Of a stretch of DNA of 10,004 bases, positions 5,270-10,004 are shown in pieces. Position 1 is the first letter of the stretch. Each line of letters opens with the position of its first letter. The notes under the pieces are model-generated. The model saw only the letters and a program-made list of their open reading frames with translations, was not told the origin of the DNA and searched no databases. Origin of the DNA: Cyanobacteriota bacterium (GTDB lineage Bacteria > Cyanobacteriota > Cyanobacteriia > Phormidesmidales > Phormidesmidaceae). The DNA lies in the NCBI GenBank assembly GCA_027619675.1, contig JAQCHG010000027.1, positions 1 to 10,004 of the forward strand, read 5' to 3'. Position numbers and translations under genes: made by a program.

Positions 5270-5800
5270 TTACTCGGTGAGTCTAAAGGAGTCGAGGAAG
5301 CCCTGGATATCCACCTTGTCCTCTTCCCCCTTGGGCACCACCACGAGTACCTGGTAGAGGCGGTTATCGACGAGGTAAATGCGGGCGTTGACCGTGGCAG
5401 CTTGACCGTCCTCGGTTTGGGCATCAATGACCAGCGATCGCCCTGGATTGCCGCTCAACTCAATTTCATCCTCACTGATTAGGGTGCCGCCGACATTGCC
5501 CACTGCCCCATCACGGCTGCCGTTCAGCATGGTGGCCGGGTCATTTTGGGCCACAATCTCCGCCGGGTAGTCAGAATAGGCCACCACATAGGCGGCGTTG
5601 CGGTCTTCAGCGGTGTAGGTGTAAATGTCGATGGGACCCACCGCCGTGTCCACCGATTGGGTGGCTTCCTCTAGAACGATGGGGGTTGAGACGACAAAGC
5701 CGCCATTGTCAGAGGTGAAGGTTTCGATTTTGGGGGCAGTGTTACAGGCCGCCACCAACAGCAGGGTGAAGAAAAACGGGCGCAAACGGGATGTTTTCAT
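5270..5800 (-). CDS. Putative lipoprotein, 176 aa, PsbP/DcrB-like architecture suspected
   Basis: The N-terminus is a lipoprotein signal: Lys2, Arg5 and Arg7, a hydrophobic core (FFFTLLLVAA), then a lipobox ending at Cys19. The mature protein should therefore be lipid-anchored in a cell-envelope or thylakoid membrane. The rest is acidic and beta-rich with no recognised catalytic motif. The pattern of an early FTSDNGGFVVSTP strand, a central YVVAYSDYP segment, and an ending of YQVLVVVPKGEE then FLDSFRLTE resembles secreted proteins of the Mog1/PsbP/DcrB-like fold, but that is inference. The ATG start gives a complete signal peptide, which supports it. No Shine-Dalgarno sequence is seen. It lies 192 bases downstream of xseB on the same strand and may have its own promoter. 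It is convergent with the MBL gene. Confidence 0.78.
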   Translation of the reverse strand: MKTSRLRPFFFTLLLVAACNTAPKIETFTSDNGGFVVSTPIVLEEATQSVDTAVGPIDIYTYTAEDRNAAYVVAYSDYPAEIVAQNDPATMLNGSRDGAVGNVGGTLISEDEIELSGNPGRSLVIDAQTEDGQAATVNARIYLVDNRLYQVLVVVPKGEEDKVDIQGFLDSFRLTE

Positions 5801-5957
5801 GGCATAGCCGGGGATGAGCGCAGCAAATCACGCCGATTAGCTTAACCCCGCCTGCTTCCGGTTCCCAGGAATCCACGCATTTTTTTAGGGCGCGGCATCA
5901 AGCTAGGGGGGAACATCTGGTCGGGGTTCACTGCCCAGACGTTCCTGATCTAGAGGT

Positions 5958-5989
5958 AGGGGTTGTAACCGTCATCCATGCCAACCCCT
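5958..5989 (-). terminator. Hairpin after xseB, possible terminator
   Basis: AGGGGTTG (5958-5965) and CAACCCCT (5982-5989) form a perfect 8-bp stem around a 16-base loop, starting 3 bases after the xseB stop on the minus strand. No T tract follows. Its position at the end of the xseA-xseB unit fits a terminator. Confidence 0.45.
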
Positions 5990-5992
5990 GGA

Positions 5993-6220
5993 TCAACCCT
6001 CTGTGCCCTCATCCATCAGGGTTTCAATCAGCAGGTCGGCCTGCTGCTGTTTTGCTTGCAAAAAAGTTTCGCATCGCCGTAGCTCCGTCACCGCCGCCTC
6101 AAAGGTGGCAAAAATGGTGGCTAGGGGCAGATCCCCCTGCTCTAGGCGGGCTACCGTGTCTTCAATGTTGGCAACGGCGGCTTCGTAGGACCAGTCGGAG
6201 GTGCGATCTTGGGGGGACAT
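5993..6220 (-). CDS. xseB: Exodeoxyribonuclease VII small subunit
   Basis: This small helical subunit binds several-fold to the C-terminal region of XseA to form exonuclease VII, which degrades single-stranded DNA from both ends into oligonucleotides. The 75-aa length is typical. The family pattern is clear: WSYEAAVANIEDTVARLEQG (residues 10-29), then DLPLATIFATFEAAVTELRRCETFL, giving two amphipathic helices. The end is acidic (LIETLMDEGTEG). The ATG at 6218-6220 starts just before the conserved helix. It follows xseA on the same strand after 83 bases, a gap containing a HIP1 site but no evident promoter, so cotranscription with xseA is likely. Confidence 0.95.
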   Translation of the reverse strand: MSPQDRTSDWSYEAAVANIEDTVARLEQGDLPLATIFATFEAAVTELRRCETFLQAKQQQADLLIETLMDEGTEG

Positions 6221-6303
6221 GGCTTCACAGATAGGGCGTCAGGGACAGATTTGGGCGTGCGATCGCCAGGGGGCGTCAAGGGCAGCGGGTAAACCGTGGA
6301 GGC

Positions 6304-7599
6304 TCAGGGGGGGGCTGGCCCTGGCGGTGATGGTGGCAGGGTGGGCGGAGAATCAGCGGTGGGAAGTGGCAGGGGACAGGCGGTGACTTGGGCTGCGATC
6401 GCCCCCTGCCCCAGTTGAATGTGCAGGGTTTCCCCCACCTGTACCTGGGGGGCACGGGTCACCACCGCGCCAGAGGTTTGACGCACCAGGGCATAGCCCC
6501 GCCGTAGCACCGCCGCCGGGTCCAAACTGTGGAGGGTCTGGCCTAGAGCTTCACAGTGGCGCTGGGCACTGGCTAACTCGTGGCGCACCTGCTGCACCCA
6601 GCGCTGCTTGAGCCAGGTGAGCCGCTGTTGCTCTTGATGCAGGCGCTGATCAATCCGCAGGTTTTCGAGGCGGCGGTGCAGGTCCGCTACCCGTTCGTAC
6701 TGCATTTGCACCGCCGACTGAAAGGCCATCACCACCGCCGTCTGCCGCTGGTGGTGGGCCTGCCACAGGTCAATCCAGGCGGGCACCGCCTGCTCCGCCG
6801 CCGCCGTGGGGGTATGGGCACAATGGTCAGCGGCCAAATCCGCCAGGGACTCGTCCCGCTGGTGGCCAATGCCCGTCACCACCGGGATGGGGCAGGTGAC
6901 GATCGCCCGCACCACCCGTTCATCATCAAAGCAGTCCAAATCTTCCCGTGCGCCGCCCCCCCGCGCCACAATCACCAACTCAGGGCGGGGATCAGCCCCT
7001 ACCCGCCCTAGGGCAGCGGCAATGGAGGCGGGGGCTTGGGCTCCCTGCACCGTGGCGGGGGCCAGCAGGACCCGCAGGCCGGGGTGGCGCTGCTGGAGAG
7101 TGCGCTGAATGTCGCCCCATGCCGCCGCCTGGGGGGAGGTGACCACCGCAATGGTTTCGGGATAGGGGGGCAGGGGGCGCTTGTGGGCCGGGTCAAATAG
7201 CCCCTCTGCCTGGAGGCGATCTCGCAGTTGCTGCCGCCGCAGGGCCTGCAACCCCGCCCCCGCTGGCAACAGTTGAAACACCATCAACTGATAGCTGCTG
7301 CGCTGGCCATAGAGACGCACTTGCCCCAACACCAAAGCCTGCTTCCCCGGTACGGGGTCAGTGGCCAGACGGCTGCGCTGCGATCGCCAAGCCACACAGT
7401 TCAACACCGCCGACCCATCCGGTTCCTGCAAGGTAAAAAAGAGGTGGCCCCCGCGATCGCTGGCGCTCGACACCTCCCCCAGCACCCACACCCGCAGCAA
7501 TTGTTCATCCTGACCCAAGAGATCCTGGAGATAATGGGTCAACCCCGCCACGCTGAGGGTATCGGTAGGCAGGGTGAGGGTGTCTTCGGAATAGGCCAT
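6304..7599 (-). CDS. xseA: Exodeoxyribonuclease VII large subunit
   Basis: Catalytic subunit of exonuclease VII, a metal-independent single-strand nuclease acting in mismatch repair and in removing damaged or displaced strands. An N-terminal OB-fold for DNA binding spans about residues 15-110 (VWVLGEVSS, HLFFTLQEPDG). The catalytic core follows with TSPQAAAWGDI (154-164), RGGGAREDL (213-221), FDDERVV (224-230) and GIGHQRDESLADLAADH (243-259) with HTPTAAAE after it. Residues about 275-350 are a long Gln/Arg-rich helical region that binds XseB. LDPAAVLRRGYALV (359-372) marks the conserved C-terminal domain. At 431 aa it is of normal length, but the last 23 residues are an unusual Pro-rich tail. 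It starts at ATG 7599, about 43 bases from the predicted transcription start. A LexA-like palindrome lies in its promoter. Confidence 0.96.
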   Translation of the reverse strand: MAYSEDTLTLPTDTLSVAGLTHYLQDLLGQDEQLLRVWVLGEVSSASDRGGHLFFTLQEPDGSAVLNCVAWRSQRSRLATDPVPGKQALVLGQVRLYGQRSSYQLMVFQLLPAGAGLQALRRQQLRDRLQAEGLFDPAHKRPLPPYPETIAVVTSPQAAAWGDIQRTLQQRHPGLRVLLAPATVQGAQAPASIAAALGRVGADPRPELVIVARGGGAREDLDCFDDERVVRAIVTCPIPVVTGIGHQRDESLADLAADHCAHTPTAAAEQAVPAWIDLWQAHHQRQTAVVMAFQSAVQMQYERVADLHRRLENLRIDQRLHQEQQRLTWLKQRWVQQVRHELASAQRHCEALGQTLHSLDPAAVLRRGYALVRQTSGAVVTRAPQVQVGETLHIQLGQGAIAAQVTACPLPLPTADSPPTLPPSPPGPAPP

Positions 7600-7648
7600 A
7601 GCAACTGGGGCCGAGGAACGTCAGAAACTTCAATCATGGCACCCTGGA

Positions 7649-7676
7649 ATTTTAGTACAATTGTATGTATAGTCAA
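7649..7676 (-). promoter_or_regulatory. Sigma-70-type promoter of xseA
   Basis: On the minus strand TTGACT (7676-7671) is followed after 16 bases by TAAAAT (7654-7649). Each hexamer matches consensus at five of six positions. Transcription would start near 7642, giving a leader of about 43 bases to the xseA ATG. This is the best-matching promoter in the window. Confidence 0.6.
7654..7667. promoter_or_regulatory. LexA-box-like operator in the xseA promoter
   Basis: AGTACAATTGTATG matches the cyanobacterial SOS-box consensus reported for Anabaena (RGTACNNNDGTWCB) at all but one specified position. Its core TACAATTGTA (7656-7665) is a perfect palindrome. It occupies the promoter spacer of xseA, where a bound repressor would block RNA polymerase. 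Confidence 0.5.
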
Positions 7677-7931
7677 AGGGTCATGCCTAGGCCCACCTGC
7701 CGTATCCGGCTAGACCGAGGCAGCCACAAGGGCCGCACACTGCTTAGTTAGCGCTCCTTTTCCTGGGCGGGGCTAGGCAGACTACCACTCCCCCCTCGAA
7801 AAACCCTCGGGCTATCGCTGTTATCTCCGTCGGGATTCCTTGACCCGTTGATGACAGCCCCTAGGGATACCGCTAGACTAAACCCTGACTGCGAAACCTA
7901 ACCCCGCATCTGGCGCTGGACCCCATTACCC

Positions 7932-8984
7932 ATGGCGAAAACCACCACTGGCAACCCCGATAAAGACAAAGCCCTCAGCCTGGTGCTCAGTCAAATTGAG
8001 CGCAACTTTGGCAAGGGCTCCATTATGCGCCTGGGGGATGCCAGCCGCATGAAGGTGGAAACTATCCCCACTGGGGCGTTAACCCTGGATTTGGCCCTCG
8101 GGGGCGGCTTGCCCAAGGGCCGGGTGATTGAAATCTACGGCCCTGAAAGTTCCGGTAAAACCACCCTCGCCCTCCATGCCCTAGCGGAGGTGCAGAAGAT
8201 GGGGGGCACCGCCGCCTTTGTGGATGCAGAACACGCCCTCGACCCAGAATATGCCCGCAACCTGGGGGTGAATATTGAAGAATTGCTGGTGTCCCAGCCG
8301 GACACCGGCGAAGCTGCCCTAGAAATTGTCGATCAACTGGTGCGATCCTCCGCCATCGATTTAGTGGTGGTGGACTCAGTGGCCGCCCTGGTGCCTCGGG
8401 CTGAAATTGAAGGGGAAATGGGGGACTCCCATGTGGGGTTGCAGGCCCGGTTGATGAGCCAAGCCCTGCGGAAAATCACCGGGAACATTGGGAAATCTGG
8501 CTGCACCGTCATTTTTCTCAACCAGTTGCGCTTAAAAATTGGCGTGGTCTACGGCAACCCCGAAACCACCACCGGGGGGAACGCCCTCAAGTTTTATGCC
8601 TCGGTGCGGCTGGACATTCGCCGCATCCAAACCCTCAAAAAGGGCACCGAGGAATACGGCATCCGGGCCAAGGTTAAGGTTGCCAAAAACAAGGTGGCTC
8701 CGCCCTTCCGCATCGCTGAGTTTGACGTGATCTTTGGCCAGGGTATCTCTAGCCTGGGCTGCTTGGTGGATTTGGCAGAACACCACAAAATCATCGTCCG
8801 CAAGGGGGCTTGGTACAGCTACAAGGGCGAAAACATCAGCCAGGGCCGCGACAATGCCATTCGCCTACTGGAGGAGAAGCCAGAGATGGCGGCGGAAATC
8901 GAAGCGCTGGTGCGGGAGAAGCTGGCCATTAGCCGCGACACCAACGGAGCAGAACCCATCACCCCCGCTGATGAGGAAGAATAG
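7932..8984 (+). CDS. recA: Recombinase RecA
   Basis: Cytoplasmic ATP-dependent recombinase that coats single-stranded DNA, pairs it with homologous duplex, and in its active filament stimulates LexA self-cleavage where an SOS system exists. The Walker A motif GPESSGKT is at residues 70-77 and Walker B LVVVDS at 144-149. The catalytic-glutamate region [13 protein letters not shown] lies at 97-109. The DNA-binding loop regions are intact: [19 protein letters not shown] (about 160-178) and the segment around [20 protein letters not shown] (197-216). The end is acidic (ADEEE). At 350 aa it is of normal size with no intein or frameshift. The ATG is well placed before the conserved [20 protein letters not shown]. 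The methyltransferase gene starts 26 bases after its stop and is probably cotranscribed. It is divergent from xseA. Confidence 0.98.
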   Translation: MAKTTTGNPDKDKALSLVLSQIERNFGKGSIMRLGDASRMKVETIPTGALTLDLALGGGLPKGRVIEIYGPESSGKTTLALHALAEVQKMGGTAAFVDAEHALDPEYARNLGVNIEELLVSQPDTGEAALEIVDQLVRSSAIDLVVVDSVAALVPRAEIEGEMGDSHVGLQARLMSQALRKITGNIGKSGCTVIFLNQLRLKIGVVYGNPETTTGGNALKFYASVRLDIRRIQTLKKGTEEYGIRAKVKVAKNKVAPPFRIAEFDVIFGQGISSLGCLVDLAEHHKIIVRKGAWYSYKGENISQGRDNAIRLLEEKPEMAAEIEALVREKLAISRDTNGAEPITPADEEE

Positions 8985-9010
8985 GGACTGACCCCCTAGC
9001 CGCGATCGCC

Positions 9011-9619
9011 ATGACCCAGACCGATGCCCCCCACCTTTCCCCTGACTTTTGGGAGGCCCGTTACCAAGACGACAACAGCCCTTGGGATTTGGGCCACCCC
9101 GCCCCCGGTTTTCAAACCTGGGTGGGGCAGCAAACCCCAACCGGGGGGAGCCTGCTGGTGCTGGGCTGTGGCCGGGGCCACGATGCCTTCTTGTTCGCCC
9201 AGGCAGGCTTTGCGGTGACGGGGGTAGACTACGCACCAGCGGCGATCGCCGCCGCCACCGCTGCCGCCGAAGCCCAGGGAGTATCCGCCCACTTCCTTCA
9301 GCGAGATATCTTTGACCTGCTGCCAGACTGGGCAGGGCAGTTTGACTGGGTGGCAGAGCACACCTGTTTTTGTGCCATTGACCCCAGCCAACGCGATCGC
9401 TATGTGGATCTCGTCCACGGCTTACTGAAGCCAGGGGGCCAGTTGATCGCCATCTTTTTCACCCACCAACGCCCCGGCGGTCCCCCCTTCGGTACCACTC
9501 CGGCGGAAGTCCGTCAGCGCTTTGGCCATCGCTTCACCCTGCAATCCCTCACCCCCGTTCCCAACTCCATCCCTCGCCGAGCCGGGGACGAACATTTTGC
9601 CGTCTTTCAAAAACCTTGA
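9011..9619 (+). CDS. Class I SAM-dependent methyltransferase, TPMT-like family
   Basis: Predicted soluble S-adenosylmethionine-dependent methyltransferase of the thiopurine-methyltransferase-like family, which also includes plant halide/thiol methyltransferases. The N-terminal FWEARYQDDNSPWDLG (residues 13-28) is a strong family mark. The SAM-binding loop is VLGCGRGHDA (50-59), followed by the acidic ribose-binding strand end GVDYAP (71-76). The EHTCFCAIDP block (116-125) is the substrate-side motif found in this family. LLKPGGQLIAIFF (138-150) is the usual post-motif strand. At 202 aa it is typical. The ATG follows directly on a HIP1 octamer with no Shine-Dalgarno sequence. The natural substrate (thiol, halide or other) cannot be told. 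It lies 26 bases after recA, suggesting shared transcription, but a functional link is not evident. Confidence 0.87.
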   Translation: MTQTDAPHLSPDFWEARYQDDNSPWDLGHPAPGFQTWVGQQTPTGGSLLVLGCGRGHDAFLFAQAGFAVTGVDYAPAAIAAATAAAEAQGVSAHFLQRDIFDLLPDWAGQFDWVAEHTCFCAIDPSQRDRYVDLVHGLLKPGGQLIAIFFTHQRPGGPPFGTTPAEVRQRFGHRFTLQSLTPVPNSIPRRAGDEHFAVFQKP

Positions 9620-9821
9620 GATTGCCAGGGCGGGTAGTCCCTAAGTCTCTAGGGTCAGCCTGGTAATCCGGTCTCGTAGGTGGGATGCCAAAACGATAAC
9701 AAGCCGGGCTATGCGGACTCGGCAGCCTCTCTGGGGAGGCAAAACCAAGAACCCCATTGCTCCCTTAGGGAGTCGCTAACGGGAACAGGGGCTGGTTACG
9801 GTTGGATGGGGGGCAATGGCC
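9620..9821. other. Intergenic region after the methyltransferase gene
   Basis: These 202 bases lie between probably convergent genes. They hold a nested stem (CCAGG 9625-9629 with CCTGG 9659-9663, and CCCTA 9639-9643 with TAGGG 9650-9654), a GCCTC/GAGGC hairpin (9725-9740) and an odd palindrome CTCCCTTAGGGAG-type stem at 9760-9772. None has a T tract. A GTG-started frame from 9680 gives 71 aa of low plausibility and is not called as a gene. Confidence 0.4.
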
Positions 9822-9841
9822 TTAGGGCGATCGCTCTAAGG
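9820..9841. repeat. 22-bp near-perfect palindrome centred on HIP1
   Basis: CCTTAG and CTAAGG arms (9820-9825, 9836-9841) flank a HIP1 octamer GCGATCGC (9827-9834). Only the two bases bordering the octamer fail to pair. It overlaps the stop codon of the partial minus-strand gene and could form a strong hairpin at the end of its mRNA. Confidence 0.5.
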
Positions 9842-10004
9842 TGGTCGCCGTTGGGCTCAAGGCTTGGAAATCCTTGGTGCTGGACAATGGCTTGAATACC
9901 CGTGTCTGGGGTAACCCCAAGCGAGACCGGGCCTCCAACACCGGATCCGCTTCCAATGCCTCCAACTCAGCCTCCGGTGCCTGCACCCTAGCGAGGGGGC
10001 CGAC
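9822..10004 (-). CDS. C-terminal fragment of an unrecognised protein (partial, runs off the right edge)
   Basis: On the minus strand the frame is open from the window edge to a TAA at 9822-9824, giving 60 residues. The fragment looks protein-like: an acidic amphipathic helix (PEAELEALEADPVLEARSRL, residues 10-29), then a Pro/Thr/Ser tail containing RVFKPLSSTKDF and ending TTLERSP. Codon third positions are GC-rich as in the neighbouring genes. I do not recognise the family. A plus-strand frame over the same bases is also open but gives a Ser/Asn/Ala-rich product typical of an antisense shadow. The missing upstream part prevents identification. Confidence 0.5.
   Translation of the reverse strand, partial: VGPLARVQAPEAELEALEADPVLEARSRLGLPQTRVFKPLSSTKDFQALSPTATTLERSP

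Larger units (their letters stand above)
7600..7931. other. Divergent xseA-recA regulatory region
   Basis: These 332 bases separate two divergent DNA-repair genes. The xseA-proximal end holds a good minus-strand promoter with a palindromic LexA-like box. A plus-strand -10-like TATAGT (7668-7673) sits beside the same box but has no good -35. Near recA, TTGACC (7840-7845) resembles a -35 but lacks a clean -10 at normal spacing, so the recA promoter is not settled. I see no gene or tRNA here. Confidence 0.6.

Noticed and set aside
6580..7011. Plus-strand open frame of 143 aa inside xseA
   Set aside because: Antisense shadow of the XseA catalytic core; its product is Arg/His-rich, as expected from a high-GC complementary strand.
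7228..7713. Plus-strand open frame of 161 aa across the start of xseA
   Set aside because: It is antisense to the conserved XseA OB-fold, is His/Gln/Pro-rich, and runs through the xseA promoter.
7840..7868. TTGACC as the -35 of recA
   Set aside because: The -35 is good but bases at 16-18 spacing (TAGGGAT) match the -10 poorly, so it is mentioned but not called as a promoter.
9841..10004. Plus-strand frame starting at GTG 9841 and running off the right edge
   Set aside because: Its product is Ser/Asn/Ala-rich and looks like the antisense of the more protein-like minus-strand frame over the same bases; no ribosome binding site at useful spacing.

Overview
The window looks like a chromosomal segment from a cyanobacterium of moderately high GC. 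The main evidence is a high density of the HIP1 octamer GCGATCGC: I count about 16 copies in 10 kb, where chance would give less than one. Cyanobacterial-style RecA, Ppa, XseA/XseB and FTR1 proteins, several starts without a Shine-Dalgarno sequence, and GC-rich palindromic intergenic repeats agree with this. I cannot name the genus.

Layout, left to right. A minus-strand conserved-type hypothetical gene (63-473) is divergent from an FTR1-family iron permease (929-1849), which is followed closely by a small helix-turn-helix protein (1917-2300). A single-pass membrane microprotein (2599-2787) lies downstream of an HLR1-like site. Next come inorganic pyrophosphatase ppa (2959-3468) and a metallo-beta-lactamase-fold hydrolase (3780-4685). 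A convergent intergenic region (4686-5269) is packed with repeats: a MITE-like element with 18-bp perfect terminal inverted repeats, and four copies of a GC-rich hairpin repeat. The minus strand then carries a lipoprotein (5270-5800), xseB (5993-6220) and xseA (6304-7599). Divergent from these are recA (7932-8984) and a TPMT-like methyltransferase (9011-9619). The right edge probably holds the C-terminal end of an unrecognised minus-strand gene (9822-10004).

How the genes relate. xseA and xseB encode the two subunits of exonuclease VII and are probably one transcript. With recA on the opposite strand they form a DNA-repair and recombination locus. A good sigma-70-type promoter for xseA has a LexA-box-like palindrome in its spacer, which suggests damage-responsive or LexA control. 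The remaining genes are housekeeping or uncharacterised, with no obvious shared pathway.

I see no CRISPR array, prophage, complete transposase, rRNA or tRNA, and no clear undescribed multigene system. The most notable signals are the xseA/recA regulatory region, the MITE-like repeat cluster, the HLR1-like site before the membrane microprotein, and the substituted metal-site residue in the MBL protein.
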